Assembly: GCA_963703325.1 (NCBI GenBank)
Contig: OY969805.1
Location: 1 to 64,000 of the forward strand
Reading direction: 5' to 3'
Origin: Aquilonibacter sp963703325
GTDB taxonomy: Bacteria > Vulcanimicrobiota > Vulcanimicrobiia > Vulcanimicrobiales > Vulcanimicrobiaceae
DNA length: 64,000 nucleotides
Under the pieces are notes generated by a model. It made no database searches and was not told the origin of the DNA. It worked only from the letters and a program-made list of their open reading frames with translations. Positions 1-8,627 of the stretch are shown here, one piece after another. Position 1 is the stretch's first letter, and each line of letters starts with the position of its first letter. Both the position numbers and the translations under genes were made by a program.

Positions 1-665
1 GCCTTGTGATGCATCACCTTTGCGCCGTGTTGCGATAATTCGTGCATCTCTTCGAGCGAGGCGCGATCGATGACGCGCGCCGTCGGCACGCGCCGCGGGT
101 CGGCGGTCATCGCGCCGCTCACATCGGTATAGATGTCCACGCGATCGGCGCCGAGCGCGTGGCCGATCGCAATCGCCGAGAGGTCGCTGCCGCCGCGACC
201 GAGCGTGGTGATCGTGCCGTCCTCGGTCATCCCTTGAAAGCCGGCGATCACCGGCACCGCGCCGCGCGCGAGCAGTTCATTGACCGCGTGCGGCTCGACC
301 CGGAGAATCTTCGCGTCGCTGTGCGTGCCGTCGGTGACGATGCCGGCTTGCGCGCCGGTCATCGCTTGTGCCTCGACGTTCATCGCGCGCAGCTCTTCGG
401 CAAACACTGCCGCCGCGATCAGCTCGCCGCAGGCCAGCAGCAGATCGGCGTTGGCGCTGCCGGTATCGCCGCCGATCAATTCGAGCAGCGTATCGGTCGC
501 GTACGGTGACGGTGCGCGGCCCATCGCGGAAACGATCGCCACCGGCGCATACCCGGCCTCGCGCGCGTCGAGAATTCGCGCGAAGGCCGCTTCGCGCTGA
601 TCGCGCGTCGCTACCGACGTGCCGCCGAACTTCAGTACCGCAACGCGCGCAATGGCGCTGGTCAT
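1..665 (-). CDS. lysC: Aspartate kinase (C-terminus beyond window)
   Basis: Catalyses ATP-dependent phosphorylation of L-aspartate, the first step of the lysine/diaminopimelate, threonine and methionine pathways. The visible 221 residues are the N-terminal kinase domain: KFGGTS at residues 12-17, a LACGE segment near 76-80, and a GRGGSD motif near 155-160, all typical of aspartate kinases. The start ATG overlaps the stop of asd in an ATGA junction, so the two are translationally coupled. The regulatory ACT domains would lie past base 1 and are not seen. The family call is firm; the isoenzyme type cannot be judged. Confidence 0.93.
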   Translation of the reverse strand, partial: MTSAIARVAVLKFGGTSVATRDQREAAFARILDAREAGYAPVAIVSAMGRAPSPYATDTLLELIGGDTGSANADLLLACGELIAAAVFAEELRAMNVEAQAMTGAQAGIVTDGTHSDAKILRVEPHAVNELLARGAVPVIAGFQGMTEDGTITTLGRGGSDLSAIAIGHALGADRVDIYTDVSGAMTADPRRVPTARVIDRASLEEMHELSQHGAKVMHHK

Positions 666-1633
666 CTCACCAATCCTCGCGACAAGAGTAACTCGAGGAT
701 TTGCACGGCGTTGGTCGCGGCTCCCTTGCGCAGCTGATCGCCGACGCACCAGAGCGCGAAGTGACGGCGCGAGTCCGGGCTCTCGGCGCGCAGCCGAGCC
801 ACATGAACGAGGTCGGTGCCTTCGACCTCGCGCGGCGTGACGATGTCCTGCGCGTGAAAGATCACCCCGGGCGCCGCGGCGAATGCGGCTGCCAGCGCCT
901 CGACGCCGGTGTCGCGCGCCGTCTCGAGCCAAACCGCTTCCGAGTGCGCGGTACGCACCGGCACCCGCACCGCCGTAGCGCTCACGAAGAGCTCGGGGAG
1001 CCCGAGTATCTTGCGCGTCTCGTCCGCCACTTTGCGCTCCTCACCGCTATAGCCGGAGGCATCGAAGCTGCCGATCTGCGGAATCACGTTGCGCGCGAGC
1101 GGTCGCGGAAAGGTCGCCGGCTGCGGCTCGTCGGCGCCGCTTAAGAGCGCGCGTTCGCCGGCCAGCAATTCGTCGAGGCCGGCGCGACCGGCGCCGCTGG
1201 CCGATTGATACGTCGCAACGCGGACGCTTTTTAAGCCGGCAACGTTGCGAATCGGCGCGAGCGCCGTGCATAGAATGATCGCGGTACAATTGGCGACCGG
1301 AAAGAGCCGGTGCTGCGGCGTGACGTCGCCGGGATTGACCTCCGGAATGACCAGCGGCACATCGGTACGCATGCGAAAGGTCGAGCTATTGTCGATCACG
1401 TACGTGCCGCGCTCGATCAGCGCGGGCGCGTACTGCTCGCTCGCGTCCTCACCGCCGGCAAAAAACACGACGTCGAAGTCGCGCAAGCGTTCGGGTGTCG
1501 TCGCTTCGACGCCGTCACGGGCGCGCGAGGCAAAGCGTCCGAGCGTGTCGACCGGGATCTTGCGCTCTTCGAGCACGCGGACGATGGTTTCCCCGACGAC
1601 ACCGGTTGCGCCGACCACCGCGACTTTAAGCAT
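662..1633 (-). CDS. asd: Aspartate-semialdehyde dehydrogenase
   Basis: NADPH-dependent reduction of aspartyl phosphate to aspartate semialdehyde in the cytoplasm. The 323-residue protein has the N-terminal nucleotide-binding GATGVVG (8-14), the catalytic Cys116 in the context VANCTAI, a downstream RVPVRTAHSE substrate/active-site segment, and the C-terminal GAATNAVQ motif, with normal length for the family. It lies between dapB and lysC, overlapping both by a few bases, so the three form a single lysine/diaminopimelate operon. Confidence 0.96.
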   Translation of the reverse strand: MLKVAVVGATGVVGETIVRVLEERKIPVDTLGRFASRARDGVEATTPERLRDFDVVFFAGGEDASEQYAPALIERGTYVIDNSSTFRMRTDVPLVIPEVNPGDVTPQHRLFPVANCTAIILCTALAPIRNVAGLKSVRVATYQSASGAGRAGLDELLAGERALLSGADEPQPATFPRPLARNVIPQIGSFDASGYSGEERKVADETRKILGLPELFVSATAVRVPVRTAHSEAVWLETARDTGVEALAAAFAAAPGVIFHAQDIVTPREVEGTDLVHVARLRAESPDSRRHFALWCVGDQLRKGAATNAVQILELLLSRGLVR

Positions 1634-2315
1634 CGAGTCCGACCTGCAGGCCGCGCACGCTCATCACCGCGCGCACCGCCGCAAGCATCCCGGGGACGAA
1701 AGATTCGCGCGAGAACGAATCGTGGCGAATCGTGAGCAGCTCGCCCTCGATGCCGAAGAGCACTTCTTGATGGGCGAGCAGACCGCGCATACGCACGCTG
1801 TGAATCGGCGGCTGCGCCGGTCCGGCGCCGGCGGTAATGCGCTCGGCCGTGAGCTTGGCGGTGCCCGACGGGGCGTCTCTCTTTTGATCGTGGTGCATCT
1901 CGATGATCTCGACGCTGGGAAAATATTTGGCGGCCTCTTCGGCAAAGCGCATCATCAAGATCGCGCCGATCGAAAAGTTCGGCACCAGCATCGCACCGAG
2001 ATCGCGCTCCATCGCGATGCGATCGAGCGCTTCACATTCCGCTTGTGTCCAGCCGGTCGCACCGATCACCGGACGCACGCCATGCGCAAGCGCGCTCATC
2101 GAGATCTCGACGGAGCTTGGATGGGTCGTGAGATCGAGCAGCACGTCGGGCTTGCCGTTGCGCAGCAAGGTGTCGAAGTCGGTCACGATCTGCTGATCGG
2201 GCACGGCCGTGCGCGCCAAACCACCGGCGTAAGAAACGTCGGTGGCTTCTTTGAGTGCGGAACAGGCGACGCGCCCCATACGGCCGAGCGCGCCGGCCAC
2301 AGCTACGCGCAGCAT
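1626..2315 (-). CDS. dapB: 4-hydroxy-tetrahydrodipicolinate reductase
   Basis: Reduces the dihydrodipicolinate precursor on the way to diaminopimelate, needed for peptidoglycan and lysine. The protein shows the N-terminal GALGRMG dinucleotide-binding loop, IGATGW, and the family signature EMHHDQKRDAPSGT with its catalytic His and Lys. At about 229 residues it is slightly shorter than the E. coli enzyme. An ATG at 2315 is chosen because a GAGG lies 8 bases upstream; an in-frame TTG two codons earlier is the alternative. The 3' end overlaps the start of asd. Confidence 0.95.
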   Translation of the reverse strand: MLRVAVAGALGRMGRVACSALKEATDVSYAGGLARTAVPDQQIVTDFDTLLRNGKPDVLLDLTTHPSSVEISMSALAHGVRPVIGATGWTQAECEALDRIAMERDLGAMLVPNFSIGAILMMRFAEEAAKYFPSVEIIEMHHDQKRDAPSGTAKLTAERITAGAGPAQPPIHSVRMRGLLAHQEVLFGIEGELLTIRHDSFSRESFVPGMLAAVRAVMSVRGLQVGLDA

Positions 2316-2334
2316 CGGCAAATCCTCGGCGGAG

Positions 2335-4500
2335 TTAGACTTTTTCTAGCGGAGCGTATTTCAACATGAGCATTTTCTGCCCAACGTTGGGGAAGTCTAT
2401 CGTAATCAAGCCGTCGCCACCGGCGCCGACCAACCCGCGAATCGTGCCCTCGCCCCATTTCGGATGGCGCACTTTGTCACCGTCGCGCAGATCCATCGAC
2501 ATACCGGCACCGGCCGATTCGTGGATCGCGACTTCACGCCAACGGCCGCCCGAGGGACGCGGCAGCACCACGCTGTCGCTTTCGAGCACTTCGAGGCCCG
2601 GCATCTCTTCGATGAAACGCGACTTCGGGTACGCGTAGGTATTGCCGAAGAGCGCGCGGCGCTGCGCGTATGAAAGGAAGAGCCGATCCATCGCGCGGGT
2701 GATGCCGACGTAGGCGAGACGCCGCTCTTCTTCCAATTCGGTCACGTCGGTGAGCGCCCGGCTGTGCGGGAAGACGCCCTCTTCGAGTCCGGTCAGGAAG
2801 ACGTGCGAGAACTCGAGACCCTTCGCGCCGTGCATCGTCATCAAGGTGACGTACGACGACTCGGGATCGAGCGCATCGAGATCGCTGATAAGGGCTACGT
2901 TGGTGAGAAAGCCCGAGAGCGTCGCTTCGGGTTCGCCGCCTTCGTATTCACGCGCCACGCCGATAAGCTCTTGCAGGTTTTCGATACGAGCACGCGCGTC
3001 GTGGGTCTCTTCGGCTTGCAGCTCGCGCACGTAGCCGGAATCTTCCATCACGCTGACGAGCAGATCGGCCACGCTGAGATCCTCGGCGCGTTCGCGGAAA
3101 GTGCGGATCAGCTCGGCGAAGCGTTCCAGCTCCTTGAGCTTCTTGGGTACCGCCTCTTTGAGCAGTTCGGAATCGAAGATCGCCTCTCCGACCGAAAGGC
3201 CCTTGGCATTCGCCGCTTGGACGAGCGCGGCCAGCGTCTGTTGCCCGATGCCGCGGCGCGGCACGTTGACGATGCGCTTGAATGCCAGCGCGTCAGCCGG
3301 GTTGACGATGTAGCGCAGGTACGCGATGACGTCTTTGATTTCAGCGCGGGCATAGAAGCCGACGCCGCCGACGACGCGATACGGGATGCCGTCGGCAATC
3401 AGTGCCTCTTCGAACACGCGCGACTGCGCATTGGTGCGGTAGAGGATCAAGAAGTCTTTGTAGGCCGCGCCGTCGCGGACCATCTGCTTGACCTTCTCGA
3501 CGGTGTAACGCGCTTCGTCGCGTTCGGTCGCGGCGGCGTAGACCGTAATCGCTTCGCCTTCCGCGCGGCGGGTGAAGAGCTTCTTCGGCGCCCGCGTCTT
3601 GTTGTTTTCGACCAGCGCGCTGGCGGCCTCGAGAATGCGCTGCGTCGAGCGGTAGTTCTCTTCGAGCTTGAAGACCTTGGCGCCGGGGAAGTCCTCTTCG
3701 AAGCGCAGGATCATGCGATAGTCGCTGCCGCGCCACGAATAGATCGACTGATCGTCGTCGCCGACGACCGTTACGTTCTTGTGCTTGGCGCCGAGCAGAG
3801 CGATCAGACGATATTGCGCGATGTTGACGTCCTGGTACTCGTCGACCAGGATGTACTCGAATTTGTTCTGGTACTTCTCGCGCACTTTTTCGTCGCGCTC
3901 GAGCAGGTCGATCGTGCGGACGATCAGGTCGTCGAAGTCGAGGCTGTTCGATTCGCGCAAGCGGCGCTCGTACTCGGTGTAGACGTTGGCCATCCGCTCG
4001 CCGAGGAACGAGGTCTGCGATTCGTGATACTTGTCGGGCCATACCAGCGAGTTCTTCGCCTTGCTGATCTCGTGCAGACACGCGCCCGGCGCGAGCTGTC
4101 GCTCGTCGTAGTCGAGATCGTCGAGAATGTCTTTGACCAGCTGACGTTGATCGGCGTCGTCGATGATGGCGAAGCTCGGCGAGATGCCGGCTTTACTGCC
4201 GTCGCGGCGCAAGATGCGCACGCACATCGCGTGAAACGTGCCGACCCATAAATCGCGTGCCGATGCCCCGACCATGCGCTCGAGGCGTGTCTTCATTTCG
4301 CCCGCCGCTTTGTTGGTGAACGTTACGGCGAGGATGCGATCCGGAGCAATTTTTTTGCGCCCGAGCAGCAGTGCGATGCGGTGCGTGAGCACGCGCGTCT
4401 TGCCGCTTCCGGCACCGGCGAATATCAAAACGGGACCGTCGGTATGTTCGACGGCCTGTGTTTGTATATCGTTGAGAGCTTCGGTCTCCAGGATCATCAT
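2335..4500 (-). CDS. pcrA: ATP-dependent DNA helicase, PcrA/UvrD type
   Basis: Superfamily 1A 3'-5' helicase for nucleotide-excision and mismatch repair and for replication restart. Motifs in order: Walker A GAGSGKT (29-35), VDEYQD (motif II), GDDDQSIYSWRGSD (motif III), LEENYRST (motif IV), MHGAKGLEF (motif V) and YVGITRA (motif VI). The last 50 or so residues form the Tudor-like tail typical of PcrA (GDKVRHPKWGEG). Length of 721 residues is normal. It lies 19 bases upstream of dapB and may share its transcript. Two ATGs are adjacent at the start; either could be used. Confidence 0.95.
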   Translation of the reverse strand: MMILETEALNDIQTQAVEHTDGPVLIFAGAGSGKTRVLTHRIALLLGRKKIAPDRILAVTFTNKAAGEMKTRLERMVGASARDLWVGTFHAMCVRILRRDGSKAGISPSFAIIDDADQRQLVKDILDDLDYDERQLAPGACLHEISKAKNSLVWPDKYHESQTSFLGERMANVYTEYERRLRESNSLDFDDLIVRTIDLLERDEKVREKYQNKFEYILVDEYQDVNIAQYRLIALLGAKHKNVTVVGDDDQSIYSWRGSDYRMILRFEEDFPGAKVFKLEENYRSTQRILEAASALVENNKTRAPKKLFTRRAEGEAITVYAAATERDEARYTVEKVKQMVRDGAAYKDFLILYRTNAQSRVFEEALIADGIPYRVVGGVGFYARAEIKDVIAYLRYIVNPADALAFKRIVNVPRRGIGQQTLAALVQAANAKGLSVGEAIFDSELLKEAVPKKLKELERFAELIRTFRERAEDLSVADLLVSVMEDSGYVRELQAEETHDARARIENLQELIGVAREYEGGEPEATLSGFLTNVALISDLDALDPESSYVTLMTMHGAKGLEFSHVFLTGLEEGVFPHSRALTDVTELEEERRLAYVGITRAMDRLFLSYAQRRALFGNTYAYPKSRFIEEMPGLEVLESDSVVLPRPSGGRWREVAIHESAGAGMSMDLRDGDKVRHPKWGEGTIRGLVGAGGDGLITIDFPNVGQKMLMLKYAPLEKV

Positions 4501-4530
4501 CCGGAGTGTATTCGCCGGGAACCGCTAATT

Positions 4531-5544
4531 CTACTCTTGCGCGTGGGCGGCCGCAAGGTACGCAAGCGTCGACTCCGCGCCCATATTGTGGTTCGGGCCG
4601 TCTGCTTCCAGCCCATCATAGCATCCTCCGGCGTGTGCCATGGCGACGGCCAGGAGATTTTTTCCGTCGTACCATGCCGCCGCAGTTTCGGCCGCGGCGC
4701 GGTGCGCGGGGTTGCCGAATGCGTCAAAAGCAGCAAGCTCGACGTCGACCATTGCCGCAGCTTCGAGGGGTTGTTGCGCGAACCGGGCACGCGGGCCGCC
4801 GCGCCGGTACCAGCCGTCGTTGCCGATCGGCACGAAGATCCCATTCTCGAAGACCGTGCGCTCCAGGAACGCCAGCGTGACCCGGGCGATCTCGATCAGC
4901 CGCACGTCGTCGAGCGCATCGCCGGCCCGCAGCATCGCCTCCGGCAGCCGCGCGTTGTCGTAGGTCATCATGGGCTCGAACCATTCCCAGTCGTCGGTAC
5001 GTTCGCGCTCGTAGCGCGCGGCGAGTTCGTTTGCGAGCGCTCGCAGCGCATCGGCGCGCTGCGGCGAGGACTCGTAGTGCATCGCGTGCGCGAGCCCGAG
5101 CATCGCGTAGGCTTGCGCGCGCGAATGCTCGAGCCAGCCGATTGTCGGAAGCGCGCGGTCGAGCATCAGCGCGCACACCCGGCGCCAGGAAGCGCGCGGC
5201 GCATGACGCGCGCCGTAGCCGAGTGCCCACATCGCGCGCCCGCAACTGTCGTGCGTGCCGCACTCGTCGAGCCAGGTGCGGTCGTAGCCCATGAAGTTGT
5301 GAAAGCGTCCGTCGGGCAGTTGCGCATCGAGCATGAACGCGAGGTAGATGGAGGCAAGGCGCAACGCGTCGGCATCGCCCGCGGTGTGCGCCAACCGCTT
5401 GAACATCACGATGAGCGCACGCGCAACGTCGTCAGTGCAATAGCCGGTCGAGCGATTCGGTACGCTCTCAACCGCGTGCTGAATGATCCCGACGTCGTCG
5501 GAAAGGGTCAGCACATGGTCGAGAGGAGGGAGCGAGCGAGCCAT
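4531..5544 (-). CDS. Six-hairpin (alpha/alpha toroid) glycan-associated protein
   Basis: A 337-residue protein resembling proteins annotated loosely as glycosyltransferase or glycosidase that sit beside GT4 enzymes. Characteristic stretches are GYCTDDVARAL near residue 35, DGRFHNFMGYDRTWLDE near 80 and DSCGRAMWALGYG near 97. The repeated helical hairpins with conserved Asp and Trp fit an (alpha/alpha)6 toroid fold. It lies 13 bases after the GT4 gene and probably acts in the same polysaccharide or oligosaccharide pathway. No catalytic residue can be assigned with certainty and the substrate is unknown. Confidence 0.7.
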   Translation of the reverse strand: MARSLPPLDHVLTLSDDVGIIQHAVESVPNRSTGYCTDDVARALIVMFKRLAHTAGDADALRLASIYLAFMLDAQLPDGRFHNFMGYDRTWLDECGTHDSCGRAMWALGYGARHAPRASWRRVCALMLDRALPTIGWLEHSRAQAYAMLGLAHAMHYESSPQRADALRALANELAARYERERTDDWEWFEPMMTYDNARLPEAMLRAGDALDDVRLIEIARVTLAFLERTVFENGIFVPIGNDGWYRRGGPRARFAQQPLEAAAMVDVELAAFDAFGNPAHRAAAETAAAWYDGKNLLAVAMAHAGGCYDGLEADGPNHNMGAESTLAYLAAAHAQE

Positions 5545-5557
5545 CCTCCTCGGTGTT

Positions 5558-6718
5558 CTACGCCGAGGTGACTAAAGGCATCTCGCCCGGCGGCTGCAGC
5601 TCGACGAAAAGCCGGCCGTACTCGCGGGCGACGTGCGGCCAGGTCATCTGACGGCCAAAACGGTAGGCGCGGCGCTCGGTAGCCCGGCGCAGCGACGGAT
5701 CGTCGAGCAGGGCGCTGACGTTTTCGGCGATCGAGCGCGCGTCGCGGAATTCGCACAGAAAGCCGCGGCCGTAGGCCAAGAGCTCTTGCGCGTAGAGGTA
5801 CGGCGTCGAGACGATCGCCTTGCCGCAGCCAACCGCATAGGCCAGCGTGCCGCTGACGATCTGCACCGGGTTGAGGTACGGCGTGAGATAGATGTCGGTG
5901 GCTTGCAGATACGAGACCAACTCATCGAAGTCGAGATATTTATCGACGAGCTGGACATTGTATTGCAGCCCGTACGAACGCACGAGATCTTGCAGCGACT
6001 CGCGATACGATTCGCCTTCGCGCCGGCGCACGACCGGATGCGTTTCACCTAAAATGAGATAGAGGACTTCGGGGTGACGCGCGACGACGTCGCGCATCGC
6101 TTCGATCGCGTACTCGAGACCTTTGCCGCGATTGATCAAGCCGAAGGTGGAGATCACCATGCGTTGGCCGATGCCGAACGAGGCCTTCGCCGCATCGGTC
6201 GACGTAAACGGCACGTCGGGCACGCCGTGGTGAATGACGCGCAGACGATCGGGATCGACGCCGTAGACGCGCTCGAGCAAGTCGCGGCCCGTCGCGGAGA
6301 GCGACACGACGCGCGAGGAACGTTCGCACAGTTCGCGCGTAACGCGCAGCATCACATCGTCGGGCTCGGGCAACACGGTGTGCATCGTGAGCACAACCGG
6401 TTTGGTGACATCATCGAGTAAAGAGACAAGCCACTCGCCCCGCTCCCCACCAAAGAGACCGTACTCGTGCTGGATGTTCAACAGCTCGGCGGGGTGGCGG
6501 TCGATGAAGCGGGCGATTTCCTTATAAGAGAAGCGGTTCTGCTCTTGCAAGCGAGCGACTACTTCGGGCGGGTAACGGCGAGCTTCGCCTCCGGGTTCGT
6601 CGATAGCGATGACGTCGGTGCGCGATGCAAAGGCCCCGTCGAACGAGGTTTTCACGTCGTGCATGAAGGTGGCGATGCCACATTCACGCGGTGGGTACGA
6701 ACCGAGTAACAGAACCAT
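5558..6718 (-). CDS. Family 4 glycosyltransferase
   Basis: Likely transfers a sugar from an activated donor, probably a mannosyl or glucosyl nucleotide. The 386-residue protein begins with a Rossmann segment (LLLGSYPPRECGIATF) and ends with the GT-B donor-site region (CGKAIVSTPY, then GRGFLCEFRDARSIAE), where GT4 enzymes usually carry an acidic donor-binding residue. GGGAGGAG lies about 10 bases upstream of the ATG. It is co-directional with the sugar-nucleotide pyrophosphorylase upstream and the toroid protein downstream, so the trio looks like a small glycan operon. Confidence 0.85.
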   Translation of the reverse strand: MVLLLGSYPPRECGIATFMHDVKTSFDGAFASRTDVIAIDEPGGEARRYPPEVVARLQEQNRFSYKEIARFIDRHPAELLNIQHEYGLFGGERGEWLVSLLDDVTKPVVLTMHTVLPEPDDVMLRVTRELCERSSRVVSLSATGRDLLERVYGVDPDRLRVIHHGVPDVPFTSTDAAKASFGIGQRMVISTFGLINRGKGLEYAIEAMRDVVARHPEVLYLILGETHPVVRRREGESYRESLQDLVRSYGLQYNVQLVDKYLDFDELVSYLQATDIYLTPYLNPVQIVSGTLAYAVGCGKAIVSTPYLYAQELLAYGRGFLCEFRDARSIAENVSALLDDPSLRRATERRAYRFGRQMTWPHVAREYGRLFVELQPPGEMPLVTSA

Positions 6719-6787
6719 CTTTAGGAAGCTCCTCCCGCCCTCATAGAGGGGCTTACCCGCACTTGCGTTCTACATAAACACGCTTGC

Positions 6788-7873
6788 CTAGCGAGTGATC
6801 GGCGCTGAGGCGCCGACACGGCTGTCGGGCCCGAGCGTCTCGTTTGCTGCCACGACGGCATCATGACCGACCACGCTCCCCTCGTGAATTCTGGCGTCGC
6901 GACCGACGCATACGCCGCTGGCAAGAATCGCGCCCTCGACGATTGCCCCTTCCTCTATAGTAACCCGGTCCCAGAGCACACTGTCGCGCAGAATCGCACC
7001 ACTTTCGATGCGGCATCCCTCGCCAAGCACGACATTTGGACCGATTTCTGCGGTTGGATCGACCTGGACACCCGCATCAGCGTGCACGGGGAGGTGCAGC
7101 TTAGCAACCTTGGCGAGCGCGGACGCGCCTTCACCGGTAGCGCCGGGTTCGAGGGTGAGCAACGGCATACGCCCGGCGAGCACATCACGGTGCGCGCTTA
7201 GATACTGTTCGGGTTTGCCGAGATCAATCCAATAATCGCTCGTGGTATAGGCGTACAAACCTTTTCCAGTTGCGATGATCTGCGGGAATGTTTCGCGTTC
7301 TATCGACACGTTCCGCCCTGCAGGAATTAAATCAAGGATCTCTTGTTCGAAAAGATACGTTCCGGCGTTGATTTCATTCGTCGGCGCGGTTTCGCGCGGC
7401 GCTTTTTCTACGAATGCGGAAATGAGCCCGTTTTCGTCGTGTACGACGGAGCCGAACGACGATGGATCGTCGACGCGAATGAGATGCAAAAGACCGATAC
7501 CGCCTTTGCGCTCGTGTTCTGCCATCATTTTACGCAAATCGAGGCTGGTAAGAATATCCCCGTTTAGCACGACAAATGGGCCCGTAATGTACTGCTCGAC
7601 GTTTTTCAACGCGCCCGCGGTGCCGAGCGGCGTTTCCTCGATGACATAGGTGATCTGCATGCCGATCGCCGAGCCGTCGCCAAAATAATCGACGATCGCT
7701 TCAGGCATGTAGCCTGCAGGCAGAATCACGTCGCGAATGCCGGCCTGGGACAAACGCTCGAGCGTGCGCGCGAGAAATGGCACGCCGGCGATGGGCACCA
7801 TCGGTTTCGGCGTTCCGTAGGTGAGCGGACGCAGCCGCGTTCCCTCACCGCCAACGAGCACGATAGCCTGCAA
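6788..7873 (-). CDS. NDP-sugar pyrophosphorylase (mannose-1-phosphate guanylyltransferase-like)
   Basis: Makes a nucleotide-sugar from NTP and sugar-1-phosphate. The N-terminal nucleotidyltransferase domain carries VGGEGTRLRPLT near residues 7-18 and TPKPMVPIAG; a C-terminal left-handed beta-helix of hexapeptide-like repeats starts near residue 255. A TTG start at 7873 is preferred: AAGGAG lies 7 bases upstream, while the only in-frame ATG lies farther upstream without such a site. The sugar (mannose, glucose or other) cannot be fixed from sequence. It heads the glycan operon that continues into the GT4 and toroid genes. Confidence 0.85.
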   Translation of the reverse strand: MQAIVLVGGEGTRLRPLTYGTPKPMVPIAGVPFLARTLERLSQAGIRDVILPAGYMPEAIVDYFGDGSAIGMQITYVIEETPLGTAGALKNVEQYITGPFVVLNGDILTSLDLRKMMAEHERKGGIGLLHLIRVDDPSSFGSVVHDENGLISAFVEKAPRETAPTNEINAGTYLFEQEILDLIPAGRNVSIERETFPQIIATGKGLYAYTTSDYWIDLGKPEQYLSAHRDVLAGRMPLLTLEPGATGEGASALAKVAKLHLPVHADAGVQVDPTAEIGPNVVLGEGCRIESGAILRDSVLWDRVTIEEGAIVEGAILASGVCVGRDARIHEGSVVGHDAVVAANETLGPDSRVGASAPITR

Positions 7874-7991
7874 ACCCAAACTCCTTATCGAAAATGGTGC
7901 GCGAAGCATACGTTCGACGCTCCGCGTATTTTTCTATTTGCACAAATTTCCAGCGGCGGCAACATCTTGGAAACATCCTGTTAACAACATA

Positions 7992-8005
7992 CGAACGTAT
8001 GTTCG
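7992..8005 (+). promoter_or_regulatory. LexA-type SOS box
   Basis: The 14 bases CGAACGTATGTTCG match the Gram-positive LexA operator consensus CGAACRNRYGTTYS at every position. The site ends one base before the TATAAT box of the HNH gene, so bound repressor would block RNA polymerase. A second, overlapping perfect dyad (AACATACG-aa-CGTATGTT, 7986-8003) surrounds it. Confidence 0.8.
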
Positions 8006-8006
8006 C

Positions 8007-8012
8007 TATAAT
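8007..8012 (+). promoter_or_regulatory. -10 box of leaderless promoter for HNH gene
   Basis: A perfect TATAAT ends six bases before the ATG at 8019, placing the expected transcription start on or next to the A of the start codon. No proper ribosome binding site fits: AGGGG lies only one base from the ATG. The -35 region is weak (acaaca at 17-bp spacing, or TTAACA at 20). Confidence 0.7.
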
Positions 8013-8018
8013 AGGGGT

Positions 8019-8609
8019 ATGCGAAAGAAAATCTACGACTGGACCGAGGTGCAGCGCTACCACGATGAGGGCAATGGGTTCGTGAAGTGTCAGAAGCGTT
8101 TCGGCATTACCCATGCCGCGTGGACCAAAGCCATTGGACGTGGCCAGCTTAGGACCAAGCCCTCGCCCTTCGCCGATCGCCGGCGCCGCTATGATTGGCG
8201 CGAGGTCCAAGCCTACTACGACGAGGGCCATTCCGTCCGGCAATGCCAGGCGAGATTTGGCTTTAGCACCGAGACCTGGCATAAAGCGTGCAAGCGTGGC
8301 GAGATGACGTCCCGGCCGTTTGTAATGCCGATAGCTGCGCTGCTCGTCGGCCGCCGAAACCGTACCCACGTCAAGGGACGTCTTCTTCGAGCCGGGTTAT
8401 TGGAGAATCGATGCGCCGAGTGCGGCTTAAGCGAGTGGCGTGGCAAGGCGTTGAGCGTCCACATCGACCACATCAACGGCATTAAAGACGACAACCGCCT
8501 TGAGAACCTACGGATGCTGTGCCCAAACTGCCATAGCCAGACGCACACCTATGGGGGTCGAAACATGAAACGAACACGGTCCTTGCAAGACCAGCCTCCG
8601 ACCGTGTAG
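8019..8609 (+). CDS. SOS-boxed HNH endonuclease with two N-terminal HTH-like repeats
   Basis: A 196-residue basic protein. Residues 6-44 and 58-96 are two copies of one motif (YDWxEVQxYxDEG, then CQxRFG, then W-K and RG), resembling small helix-turn-helix DNA-binding units. Residues 132-172 form an HNH nuclease fold: C132/C135 and C168/C171 as zinc knuckles, HIDHINGIKDDN (148-159) as the His-Asn core, then LCPNCH. It should bind and cut or nick DNA. An SOS box and a leaderless promoter precede it, so it is probably induced by DNA damage. It might be a repair nuclease, a homing-type nuclease or a damage-induced effector; its target is unknown. Confidence 0.85.
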   Translation: MRKKIYDWTEVQRYHDEGNGFVKCQKRFGITHAAWTKAIGRGQLRTKPSPFADRRRRYDWREVQAYYDEGHSVRQCQARFGFSTETWHKACKRGEMTSRPFVMPIAALLVGRRNRTHVKGRLLRAGLLENRCAECGLSEWRGKALSVHIDHINGIKDDNRLENLRMLCPNCHSQTHTYGGRNMKRTRSLQDQPPTV

Positions 8610-8612
8610 TAT
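8583..8612 (+). promoter_or_regulatory. Candidate promoter for the tRNA pair
   Basis: TTGCAA (8583-8588) and TAGTAT (8607-8612), 18 bases apart, lie in the last codons of the HNH gene, about 16 bases before the tRNA-Gln. TATAAC at 8610-8615 is an overlapping alternative -10. Read-through from the HNH promoter is also possible because no terminator separates them. Confidence 0.4.
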
Positions 8613-8627
8613 AACGGTCGCTGCCGT

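Noticed and set aside
1245..2369. 374-residue open frame on the plus strand
   Set aside because: It lies antisense to asd and dapB, has no family-like motif and has the Arg/His-rich make-up of high-GC shadow frames.
2764..4251. 495-residue open frame on the plus strand
   Set aside because: Antisense to the PcrA helicase, whose motifs are all intact; the frame is a by-product of codon bias.
7902..7916. Possible second SOS box near the sugar pyrophosphorylase gene
   Set aside because: CGAAGCATACGTTCG has the wrong spacing and a broken half-site compared with CGAAC-N4-GTTCG.
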